A stretch of DNA of 50,062 nucleotides from the NCBI GenBank assembly GCA_002471375.1, contig DKPV01000100.1, positions 1 through 50,062 on the forward strand. The letters run 5' to 3'. Of this stretch, positions 42,760 through 50,015 are shown one piece after another. Position 1 is the stretch's first letter. Every line of letters starts with the position of its first letter. Made by a program: the position numbers and the translations under genes. This stretch comes from Flavobacteriales bacterium UBA7325. GTDB taxonomy: Bacteria; Bacteroidota; Bacteroidia; Flavobacteriales_D; Crocinitomicaceae. Below the pieces are notes generated by a model. It saw nothing but the letters and a program-made list of their open reading frames with translations. It was not told the origin of the DNA and searched no databases.

Positions 42760-43590
42760 CTAAATTGACATGAAGGTATAGTTGGAATTTATCACAGTTA
42801 GTTCTTCCGCATTTACAGTGAGTAGAGGAATTTGAAGTTCGTTTTCGATGATTCCTTGAATAAATGAGTTTGGAGTTGGAAGAACTCCTTCTTTAAAATA
42901 GGCTGCAGCTATGATGTCTGCATCTACTTTTGCAGCATAATTAATGAGTTCCTTTTCGTACGATGACGAAGTTGGTAAATTTATGATCTCATGCTTAACA
43001 TTGCTCTCAGTAAGGTGTTTACGAACAACAAGTTGATTCGATTGTGTTTTGTTTTCTAGCCAAGAGTCATCATCATGATAGCCCACAAGGTGAATCTTCG
43101 CGCTGAATTTTTTAGCCATTCTAGCCGCGAACGTTGTGATCTGAATAGATTCCTTTGAGAAGCTAAAAGGCATCACGATTGTATTGATTTTATCTACGGT
43201 TTTCTTTCCTTGTGTAATAAGAAATGGGGAGGATGCGTTACTGATCATCTTAACTGCATTACTTCCAAATACTTTTTGCATGCCCCTTGCGCCGTGAGTT
43301 CCCATTACGATTAAAGAAGTTTTCAAAACGTCACCAGCTTTCCCCATATCTTCGAAAAGGTCACCAACAATAACCTTTGAAGTAACAAGTTCTTTTTCTG
43401 AATCTCTCAATTCCGAAATAACGTTTTTGAAATTATTTCTTGCTTCAATTTTTTCCGAGTTTTTTCCGACAATATGAAGTAGGTAAACCGACCCTTCATT
43501 TGCAACTGCTAGATCAATAGCAAGGCGTAATGCACTTTCTGAAACTGGTGTAAAATCAAATGGAACTAGGTAAAGAGGGTGTTTGAACAT
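42760..43590 (-). CDS. Tandem universal stress protein (UspA)
   Basis: A 276-residue protein with two UspA domains. The first (about 1-130) starts LYLVPFDFTPVSESALRLA and carries the ATP-binding-type loop VMGTHGARGMQKVFGSNAVKM. The second (about 140-270) is more diverged: TIVMPFSFSKESIQITTFAA at its start, but only IIAAAYFKEGVLP in place of the nucleotide loop. Members respond to stress or growth arrest, often by binding ATP or AMP. The second domain probably does not bind nucleotide. Confidence 0.88.
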   Translation of the reverse strand: MFKHPLYLVPFDFTPVSESALRLAIDLAVANEGSVYLLHIVGKNSEKIEARNNFKNVISELRDSEKELVTSKVIVGDLFEDMGKAGDVLKTSLIVMGTHGARGMQKVFGSNAVKMISNASSPFLITQGKKTVDKINTIVMPFSFSKESIQITTFAARMAKKFSAKIHLVGYHDDDSWLENKTQSNQLVVRKHLTESNVKHEIINLPTSSSYEKELINYAAKVDADIIAAAYFKEGVLPTPNSFIQGIIENELQIPLLTVNAEELTVINSNYTFMSI

Positions 43591-43716
43591 TGTTAAGGTT
43601 TTATTGTTTTTGCAGGCTAAATATACTAAAAAGATACTCGGAGAGTTTTAATCTTAGTATTAAAATCAAAGAAGCACGAACTACAATAGTTAGTGCTTCC
43701 AATTCTTAATAGCTGC

Positions 43717-45060
43717 TTAATTAACTACAACTCTCGTTATTGAGTGCTTGTTGTTTCCAGTGTATATCTCCAAAAGATAAATACCTGCTTGAACATCTAG
43801 ATCTAGAACAGTCTTTTCAGACGTTACAAATCGTCGTTTAGAAATTGTTTTACCAGTCGTACTTAGAATCGCTACCTCAATAAAGCCGTTTTGTTCTGGG
43901 GCTTCAATCGTAATAGTACCACTTGTCGGATTTGGATAAACTTTTACTGATTCTGCATATAAATCATTGATTCCTAACCCTGTTATATTTTGACAGGCAG
44001 AAGTGTCAGTACATCCGTTTTGTGTGATTGCAACTGCGTAAGATCCATTTGATGTTGCCGTATAACTCTGATCAGTTTCACCAGCAATTGCGGCGTAGCC
44101 ATTATTACAGTCCAACCATTGATATGTTCCAAGTCCATTTGCCGTTAACACAGGGTTGCTATTGGTAACACTTGAATTCACATTAGTTATCAATACATCA
44201 AGCATAACTACTGAATCACAACCAGCAGAATTAGTAAGCGTAAAAGTGGCAGAGCTATTAGATGCTGTATAGGTTATTCCATCTATCCATGTCAATGAAT
44301 CACATGCAGAAAGCACATCTGTTCCATAGGTCGTTGAATTTACAGTTCCATTTATGAAGAGTACACTATCACAACCTGCTGCATTCGGAATTGTATCCAT
44401 GTATGATCCAGATATTGTCCAGTAATAATTGCCACTTGGCGAATAAAGTGTGTCACATCCCGAGAGCGTTAGTGCGGCTGATGTCTCAAGGCATGAGACA
44501 CAAGGTGTCATATTGTGAGCACCCAAGGAATCATCCATATCAATTGGAAAAACATCCCATTCTGTTGCTCCTAGCGCCCAATTCGTTTGACCCTGTTGGA
44601 TTCCAATCATTCTAATAAGCGTAAAGTTATTGGTGGCACCAGTTCCAACTGTCCATCCAAAACCAGGATCAACCCCAATTGTTCCAATTATATCTAGTGT
44701 ATCACCTGTGCTGATTTTTTTGAGCCATAACGCATCATCACCATTGTAGAAAGTCATTGTGTGAGTTGTGTCTGCCTGACCTTGAATAGTAGGGTTCGCA
44801 CTTGGATTGCCTACGACAAATACATCGCCAGACGCTAAAATAGCAGCAGGAAAAAGACTATCGGTAGGGGTAGTGCTACCGTTATTATTTCTGAATACGA
44901 CGTAATCAGATAGATCAATTGCCGCAACGGTAGGATTGTAAATTTCGAATGCTTTATTACTAGATGATCCTTCGATGTATTCAGAGAAGAAAAGATCGGA
45001 GCATTGACTACTTGCACTGAAGGCAGTAATTAAAAGAGAAAAGAGTACGCCTGTTTTCAT
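43717..45060 (-). CDS. Lamin-tail-domain surface protein with type A T9SS sorting signal
   Basis: About 447 residues. A signal peptide (MKTGVLFSLLITAFSASSQ) is followed by a lamin-tail domain (DLFFSEYIEGSSSNKAFEIYNP-type start, written here only in part: FSEYIEGSSSNKAFEIYN), then Cys-containing C-D-S repeats (AGCDSVLF, ACDSLTWIDG, AGCDSVVMLD) like those of the 1360-residue adhesin, and a C-terminal T9SS type A domain (VKVYPNPTSGTITIEA ... GIYLLEIYTGNNK). It is exported by the type IX system. The ATG at 45060 is preferred over 45129, since a promoter with both -33 and -7 elements lies in between. Confidence 0.9.
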   Translation of the reverse strand: MKTGVLFSLLITAFSASSQCSDLFFSEYIEGSSSNKAFEIYNPTVAAIDLSDYVVFRNNNGSTTPTDSLFPAAILASGDVFVVGNPSANPTIQGQADTTHTMTFYNGDDALWLKKISTGDTLDIIGTIGVDPGFGWTVGTGATNNFTLIRMIGIQQGQTNWALGATEWDVFPIDMDDSLGAHNMTPCVSCLETSAALTLSGCDTLYSPSGNYYWTISGSYMDTIPNAAGCDSVLFINGTVNSTTYGTDVLSACDSLTWIDGITYTASNSSATFTLTNSAGCDSVVMLDVLITNVNSSVTNSNPVLTANGLGTYQWLDCNNGYAAIAGETDQSYTATSNGSYAVAITQNGCTDTSACQNITGLGINDLYAESVKVYPNPTSGTITIEAPEQNGFIEVAILSTTGKTISKRRFVTSEKTVLDLDVQAGIYLLEIYTGNNKHSITRVVVN

Positions 45061-45086
45061 ATTCCAATGTGTTTTATTTAGTGCCG

Positions 45087-45117
45087 CAAAATTAGAACTA
45101 GCTTCAACAAAGACCAA
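45087..45117 (-). promoter_or_regulatory. Bacteroidota-type promoter (-33 TTG, -7 TAATTTTG)
   Basis: On the minus strand TTG at 45117-45115, a spacer of 20 bases, and TAATTTTG at 45094-45087, matching TTG-N19-21-TAnnTTTG. It ends 26 bases before the ATG at 45060 and decides the start of the lamin-tail gene. This is the best two-part promoter in the window. Confidence 0.65.
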
Positions 45118-45176
45118 TAAATTCTTCATTTAAAATTATTTTTATTCATTTCAACTCCTTGATTATGAGCGCAAGT

Positions 45177-45425
45177 TTATTTGAACTTGGAAAGAGATGA
45201 AATTTGGAAAATGTGCTTAGATGAGAAATCAATTTTAAGTGATTCCTGTTCTTCATCATGCACGAGAACAAAGCCATTTACCGTCATTGATTCATCTCCT
45301 GTACCCTTCGACTTCCAATATTTTTTAACCAAGAGTTGCTCTGCTTTTTTTAAAGCAACTAGTATTCCTTGATCGACATCCTCATAGATAATGAATTCAT
45401 CCTCACTTTTTGTATTTATTTCCAT
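45177..45425 (-). CDS. Small cytoplasmic protein, unknown
   Basis: An 82-residue soluble protein with an acidic start (EINTKSEDEFIIYEDVDQG), a helix with K-K-A-E-Q-L-L-V-K-K, and a beta-rich end (NGFVLVHDEEQESLKIDF). No signal peptide or membrane segment. A good ribosome site (AGGAA, 5 bases before ATG) and normal codon use support it as real. It lies 3' of the paaC remnant, on the same strand, but a hairpin separates them. I do not recognise the family. Confidence 0.6.
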   Translation of the reverse strand: MEINTKSEDEFIIYEDVDQGILVALKKAEQLLVKKYWKSKGTGDESMTVNGFVLVHDEEQESLKIDFSSKHIFQISSLSKFK

Positions 45426-45445
45426 ATGTTCCTGAAATTAAAAAT

Positions 45446-45469
45446 AGTCAGTAATATCACTTACTGACT
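45446..45469 (-). terminator. Inverted repeat, likely terminator between paaC remnant and small gene
   Basis: AGTCAGTAA (45446-45454), loop TATCAC, TTACTGACT (45461-45469): a perfect nine-base stem, followed on the minus strand by ATTTTTAATTTC. It is weaker than the other terminators because the stem is A+T-rich, and it could also be an operator. Confidence 0.5.
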
Positions 45470-45507
45470 CTCAATATTAATCAAACGAATTAACACTTAC
45501 AATGTGC

Positions 45508-46044
45508 CTACCATTTAGCATCCGGATAAGCGCGTGGCAAATATTGCATTTTACTAATTATATGACCTAAATGTTCAGTGTGTTTACCTTCTTTTCCTCC
45601 TTGAGCTTTATGACCAATAGTTGGGATTTCTATATCGATCTCTTGAAGCATAGCATCCATATCACTAGCCCAGGACTCTTTGATTTTTGCTAAATCAGGA
45701 GCAATAGTAGCCTCTACCAGGCTTTTTTCATCTTCATCTGAAATAAAGTAATCATTCGTGTGATACGGTGCAAAATTCACATTCGGTTGTTCGACAAGTT
45801 GATAATTAAAGTATTGACGTTCATTTCGCCTATAGGCAATATCGTCCGCAGTTTTGCCATCATTGTCTAGTTTCGCCGCATATTAATAAAAGGAAGTTGC
45901 TTGACCGAGGTGGTCCAGAGAGATGTTTGTCAAGGCGATGCATTCCTCAAGGGTCGGTCCTGATGCATACATTTCTGCCAATCGATGAGATAAGATATTA
46001 CTGCTATCACCCAATTGAACTAAATAGTTTGAAATAACATTCAC
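45508..46044 (-). pseudogene. paaC: paaC (phenylacetyl-CoA epoxidase subunit) remnant
   Basis: The minus strand encodes a shortened PaaC, the structural subunit of the 1,2-phenylacetyl-CoA epoxidase. The N-terminal part reads YLVQLGDSSNILSHRLAEM, PTLEECIALTNISLDHLGQA, then TSFY, a TAA at 45883-45885, and YAAKLDNDGKTADDIAYRR and ERQYFNYQLVEQPN. The family has Y-Q-Y-A-A at this point, so the stop replaces Gln. The protein then jumps within frame to the C-terminal part (DEDEKSLVEATIAPDLAKI, GGKEGKHTEHLGHIISKMQY, YPDAKW). About 70 residues from the middle are lost compared with the usual 250. No other paa gene is present. It is a decayed copy or fragment. Confidence 0.85.
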
Positions 46045-46328
46045 TAATGATGCTGTTTACGAGTACTTTGGAGTAACACCGGTTCTGTTAAAAAGCTAAT
46101 CAACTCTGATAAGCAAGTGCGATTTGCCAAAAGAAGTATCTAAAATTCTTTCACATATCGTAAATCAATGAAGGCCACAGTTGCTGAAACAGCCTAATTG
46201 TTTAGTTAATCCTTTTTACCGAGAGTATAACTGTCTATCATATAGTTAGTTCATCTATCGGAGTAATGAACTTGTAAATTCTTAGTATCTCTCTCGTCCA
46301 ATAGCTTGAAAGAACAAACAAGATATTT
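46045..46328. other. Intergenic stretch between two broken genes, nothing recognised
   Basis: 284 bases, A+T-rich, with short open stretches in several frames but no family I recognise on either strand. It could hold the lost 5' neighbours of the paaC remnant, but no PaaA or PaaB motif is visible. Confidence 0.4.
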
Positions 46329-46565
46329 ATGATAGAGTCATTTATTAGCTTTTTTAAAAGATCAGCTTTGGAAACGCAAGAGCAAACCCCTGAAGGAATT
46401 TGTCCAAATTGCTGGGTAGAGTAGGAGTATGATAATGTAACTCGTGAATTGTATGATGATAAGCAGATCGACGTAAACAATCATAAGGCAAGAACGGGCT
46501 CGAATTCCCTGCGTGAAGAACTAATTAATACGTGCTCAGATTTATTAAGCTTTAATTTTTGTTAA
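46329..46565 (+). pseudogene. CPNCW-motif small Bacteroidota protein, interrupted by TAG
   Basis: The frame from the ATG at 46329 reads MIESFISFFKRS, then TPEGICPNCWVE, a TAG at 46422-46424, and EYDNVTRELYDDKQIDVNNH before ending at a TAA at 46563. Bacteroidota have a conserved protein of about 75 residues with the zinc-knuckle-like T-P-E-G-x-C-P-N-C-W-G-R-Q-E-Y-D core. Here the stop stands at the Gln of R-Q-E-Y-D, and the C-terminal third is diverged from what I would expect. So the gene is either dead or recoded. It lies 100 bases before the VWA gene. Confidence 0.75.
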
Positions 46566-46665
46566 GGTTTACAAAATCAATGTTCTTTTTAGCTCAAGAC
46601 CCGAGGAAGTGAGCTATAATTAGTTACCTTGGTAGTAATAAGTTGTACTAATTTGAAACCAATCA

Positions 46666-47808
46666 ATGGAAGGGCTAGAGTTTGAATTTGGAAAAGGATT
46701 TACATTCAGTAAGCATGTTCCAAAAGAAATATCGCACTTTGAACGTGTCTTTGATGTTTTCAAGGAGCTACTCACGCACACTTCAGGAAATATTGAAGAA
46801 GCATTTGAATGGCTGGAAACCTTAGACAATGAATACGATATTTTTAGTGATGAATACACTTTACAAGACTTCGAAGATGATTTAAAGAAACGGGGTTATA
46901 TCAAGGAAGAAATTGATCCCGAAGAAGGTAACAGTGGGAAAGGAGCAGGAAAGAAGATATTAACAGCAAAGTTAGAATCAGCTCTACGTGAATACGCACT
47001 CGATCAAATTTTCGGAAAGCTAAAGAAGAGTGGTGTCGGTAATCATCGAACCTCCAAAATTGGTGTAGGAGATGAACGCGATGGCGAAAATCGAGCGTAT
47101 CAGTATGGCGATGATTTGTCGCTCGTAAATATGACAGAGAGTCTAAAAAATGCTCAAATTAATAATGGAATTTCTGATTTGCGTCTTACAGAAAACGATT
47201 TAATCGTTGAGGAGACCAAACATAAAGCTCAAATGAGTACTGTTTTAATGATTGATATAAGTCATTCAATGATTCTCTATGGAGAAGATCGAATCACACC
47301 TGCAAAGAAAGTGGCTATGGCTCTTGTGGAATTGATTAAGCGCAAATACCCAAAAGATACGATCGATATAATTGTTTTCGGAAATGAGGCTTGGCCAATA
47401 AAAATTAAGGATTTACCCTATTTGAAAGTTGGACCGTATCACACCAATACTGTGGCTGGTTTAGAATTGGCGATGGATATTCTTCGAAGAAAAAGGAATA
47501 CGAACAAGCAAATTTTCATGATAACGGATGGAAAACCAAGTTGTGTCCAATTACCCACTGGTGAGTTCTATAAAAATAGCAATGGATTGGATGAAATGAT
47601 TGTTGGAAAGTGCCTAAATAAAGCAGCACAAGCAAGAAAATTAAAGATTCCAATAACAACATTCATGATTGCTCAAGATCCCTATTTAAGGCAATTTGTT
47701 GAATTGTTTACAGCACAAAACAATGGAAAAGCATTTTTGACAGGGTTGTCAGGGCTAGGACAGATGATTTTTGAAGATTACGAAAAGAACAGAATTAAAA
47801 GAATATAG
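46666..47808 (+). CDS. VWA-domain protein, partner of the following AAA+ ATPase
   Basis: A 380-residue cytoplasmic protein. The N-terminal half is helical and charged (FERVFDVFKELLTHTSGNIE, YTLQDFEDDLKKRGYI). The von Willebrand A domain (about 185-370) has the MIDAS motif TVLMIDISHSMILYG (D-x-S-x-S), the Thr in HTNTVAGLELAMDIL, and MITDGKPSCVQL (Asp). It overlaps the next gene's region (TAG followed by a GTG/ATG start). VWA plus MoxR/Mg-chelatase-like AAA+ pairs act as metal-insertion or complex-remodelling machines in other systems; the target here is unknown. Confidence 0.87.
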   Translation: MEGLEFEFGKGFTFSKHVPKEISHFERVFDVFKELLTHTSGNIEEAFEWLETLDNEYDIFSDEYTLQDFEDDLKKRGYIKEEIDPEEGNSGKGAGKKILTAKLESALREYALDQIFGKLKKSGVGNHRTSKIGVGDERDGENRAYQYGDDLSLVNMTESLKNAQINNGISDLRLTENDLIVEETKHKAQMSTVLMIDISHSMILYGEDRITPAKKVAMALVELIKRKYPKDTIDIIVFGNEAWPIKIKDLPYLKVGPYHTNTVAGLELAMDILRRKRNTNKQIFMITDGKPSCVQLPTGEFYKNSNGLDEMIVGKCLNKAAQARKLKIPITTFMIAQDPYLRQFVELFTAQNNGKAFLTGLSGLGQMIFEDYEKNRIKRI

Positions 47809-47813
47809 TGAAT

Positions 47814-49274
47814 ATGAAAAAAGAAATCACATTTAAGGAATTAAAGGATTCAGGATATAAAGACAAAACGATCAATGAGGAAATTCAAGGAAATTTAATT
47901 GCTCGAATTCAGGATAAGAAAGCCGTTTTTGAAGGGTTATGGGGTTATGAGGATACTGTTGTTCCACAATTGAAAAAAGCTATTCTCGCTGGGCATCACA
48001 TCAATTTGTTAGGACTGAGAGGGCAAGCAAAGACACGAATAGCCAGAAGCATGGTTGATCTCCTCGATGAGTACATGCCAATTGTTAAGGGATCCGAGAT
48101 AAATGATAGCCCATTCAATCCAATATCGAAATTTGCGAGAGATGTGATAGAAGAGAAAGGCGATGAAACACCGATTTCCTGGGTACATCGATCGAATCGT
48201 TTCTTTGAGAAATTGGCTACACCTGATGTTAATGTGTCGGACCTTATTGGTGACATTGATCCGATTAAAGCAGCTACACTTAAATTGCCTTATTCAGATG
48301 AGCGAGTCTTGCACTATGGTATGATTCCGAGAGCTAACCGTTCGATATTCGTATTGAACGAACTTCCTGATTTACAAGCTAGAATTCAGGTATCCTTGTT
48401 TAATATTCTGCAAGAAGGTGATGTTCAGATTAGAGGTTTTCAATTAAGGATGCCGCTTGATATCCAATTCGTATTTACGGCTAATCCTGAAGATTATACG
48501 AATAGAGGAAGTATTGTAACTCCACTTAAGGATCGAATTGGTTCGCAAATTTTTACGCACTATCCTAAATCCATTGAGTTGGCAAAAGCGATCACAGAGC
48601 AAGAGGCAAGAATCTCGGACGATGATAAATCTAGAATTTCAATCCCGAATTTGGCAAAGGATGTATTGGAAGAGGTGGCTTTTGAAGCTAGAAATAGTGA
48701 ATATGTTGATGCTAAAAGTGGGGTTAGCGCAAGAATGACAATTAGCGCAATGGAGAATCTTATTGCCGCAGCAAAATTAAGACTCATTGAAACCGGAGCA
48801 GACCGGACTTCTGTTCGACTCGTTGATTTCACATCTATTATCCCATCAATTACTGGGAAAATAGAATTGGTTTATGAAGGAGAGCAAGAAGGAGCGGATG
48901 AGGTTGCTAGATTATTGATTGACAATGCTATAATGGTTCAGTTTGAGAGCTTATTTCCACGTATCCCGAAATTAGAAAAAGCCGGAATTAGTACACCATA
49001 CACGGATATAATTAGTTGGTTTAATAGCAATTTGTTGGAGTTAAACTATACAGATGACGATGACGATTTCCGAGCAAGTCTATTGATGGTTAAACCACTC
49101 GTGAATTTGGTTGATGAGTATTGTAAGGACTTTTCGGATCAAGATAAATTGTTCTGCATGGAGATGGTGTTGTGGTGCCTAACGATTAGCAATAAACTCG
49201 ATAAATCGGAAAATGATCACGCCTTTACAATTGATTCGTTAGGCAGAGAATCCCATTTTTTAGGAGATAATTGA
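47814..49274 (+). CDS. MoxR/Mg-chelatase-like AAA+ ATPase
   Basis: About 486 residues. The AAA+ core has Walker A LLGLRGQAKTRIAR, in which the usual G-x-x-G-x-G-K-T/S is read as G-L-R-G-Q-A-K-T; a Walker B-like IFVLNELPDLQARIQ; sensor 1 VFTANPEDYTNRGS; and an Arg finger region LKDRIGSQIFTHYP. The C-terminal lid and a long acidic region (ELNYTDDDDDFRA) follow. The insertion RIQVSLFNILQEGDVQIRGF is typical of the Mg-chelatase/MoxR branch. The ATG at 47814 is chosen; a GTG at 47808 is also possible. It works with the VWA protein. Confidence 0.88.
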   Translation: MKKEITFKELKDSGYKDKTINEEIQGNLIARIQDKKAVFEGLWGYEDTVVPQLKKAILAGHHINLLGLRGQAKTRIARSMVDLLDEYMPIVKGSEINDSPFNPISKFARDVIEEKGDETPISWVHRSNRFFEKLATPDVNVSDLIGDIDPIKAATLKLPYSDERVLHYGMIPRANRSIFVLNELPDLQARIQVSLFNILQEGDVQIRGFQLRMPLDIQFVFTANPEDYTNRGSIVTPLKDRIGSQIFTHYPKSIELAKAITEQEARISDDDKSRISIPNLAKDVLEEVAFEARNSEYVDAKSGVSARMTISAMENLIAAAKLRLIETGADRTSVRLVDFTSIIPSITGKIELVYEGEQEGADEVARLLIDNAIMVQFESLFPRIPKLEKAGISTPYTDIISWFNSNLLELNYTDDDDDFRASLLMVKPLVNLVDEYCKDFSDQDKLFCMEMVLWCLTISNKLDKSENDHAFTIDSLGRESHFLGDN

Positions 49275-49275
49275 T

Positions 49276-49491
49276 ATGTTTAGTAGGGATCTTTTACTAA
49301 ATCGATTAGAGGAGGTTGTAAATCGTTTAATGACTAGATTCTTTCCGATTTAATATGAAGACCCAACTGAAACTTTATTAGAGGAAAATACACTAGGGTT
49401 TCCAATTAAGTGGAGTGAAGAGCGAGTTCTAATCGCCAAGACAGAGAGTCCCAATGCTAATTCGGTTAGCTCGGTGGAAGGTTTCGTTTGA
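49276..49491 (+). pseudogene. Small ORF after the AAA+ gene, interrupted by TAA
   Basis: One base after the AAA+ stop, an ATG opens a frame of 72 codons with coding-like composition: FSRDLLLNRLEEVVNRLM, FFPI, a TAA at 49351-49353, then YEDPTETLLEENTLGFPIKW, SEERVLIAKTES and a TGA at 49489. The sequence after the stop is well formed, so it is likely a single protein of about 71 residues. I do not recognise it. Its place suggests a third member of the VWA-AAA+ operon that has lost function, or uses read-through. Confidence 0.5.
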
Positions 49492-49524
49492 GAGCCTCAA
49501 ACCAAAGAACCCACTATAAACAAC

Positions 49525-49558
49525 AAAGCCTCAACGCTATTGGGGGCATTGAGGCTTT
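49525..49558 (-). terminator. ssrA: Terminator of ssrA (also faces the VWA-AAA+ operon)
   Basis: AAAGCCTCAA at 49525-49534 and TTGAGGCTTT at 49549-49558 form a ten-base stem with a 14-base loop. On the minus strand it lies 8 bases past the tmRNA 3' end and runs into TTTGTTGTTT. It also works as a stop for the converging operon. Confidence 0.8.
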
Positions 49559-49565
49559 CAGTTAG

Positions 49566-49965
49566 TGGAGTCGGAGGGTTTCGAACCCTCGTCCAAACGA
49601 CGAATTCTTAAGCTTTCTACATGTTTATTCTTCGATTGATTGTCGACATACCCTCGGACAAAGACACCCAATAAATATACTTAGCTTCTTAGTTTCGCGA
49701 AGAATTAGAAGCATCATCAACGCTAGCCTGAAATTTTTGGTCCTTCTTGATCCCAGCTTAACTGGCGGAAGCTAAGGAGAAGGAACTTGTCTGTGTACTA
49801 TTATTCCACTAGATTAAGCGTAATTTAACTGAGTTAAATTAGGCAGCAAGTCTGTATGACGTGTTGTCAATTATAGTTTGTGACTAAAGTTTTACGAGCC
49901 TCACCACATTACTCGACATGCTTACACTCAACAACTGCTATCGCTGTCAAATCCAATACGACCCC
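49566..49965 (-). ncRNA. ssrA: Transfer-messenger RNA (tmRNA)
   Basis: About 400 bases. The 5' end is GGGGTCG (plus-strand 49959-49965) followed by TATTGGATTTGACAGCG, a tmRNA hallmark. The 3' end has the T-arm GAGGGTTCGAAACCCTC and CGACTCC, which pairs with the 5' GGGGTCG (one G-T pair); the discriminator A is at 49566. CCA does not appear to be encoded. Inside, the tag frame starts at 49868 after TAATT (A at -4 and T at -5 relative to the resume codon, as in E. coli) and reads D-N-T-S-Y-R-L-A-A, TAA at 49839-49841. A TTTAACT-C-AGTTAAA hairpin follows. It rescues stalled ribosomes with SmpB. Confidence 0.93.
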
Positions 49966-50007
49966 AAAGAACTAATCTCTATCTACGCGTAGGGAAGAGA
50001 TTCATTA

Positions 50008-50015
50008 CAAATGTA
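50008..50015 (-). promoter_or_regulatory. ssrA: -7 promoter element TACATTTG of ssrA
   Basis: On the minus strand TACATTTG fits TAnnTTTG, 42 bases before the tmRNA 5' end; a leader of about 35 bases would be removed by RNase P. No -33 TTG is clear. Confidence 0.55.

Noticed and set aside
45177..45425. PaaD or PaaB identity for the small gene after the paaC remnant
   Set aside because: None of the Cys or family motifs of PaaD or the short PaaB fold are present; only position suggested it.
46238..46480. 80-residue minus-strand ORF
   Set aside because: It is the antisense shadow of the CPNCW-motif remnant, whose plus-strand translation has a recognisable family motif.
37518..49491. Global stop-codon reassignment (TAR to Gln)
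   Set aside because: Intact genes throughout the window end cleanly in TAA or TAG at family-correct lengths, for example pabA, the Gfo/Idh/MocA gene and the VWA gene; at least one broken gene (42290-42728) needs a frameshift, not a codon change.
49861..49884. tmRNA resume codon at ACA directly after TAGTC, as in the E. coli alignment
   Set aside because: That frame stops after four codons (T-N-Y-N). The TAATT-GAC position gives the required A at -4 and a nine-residue tag ending in LAA.
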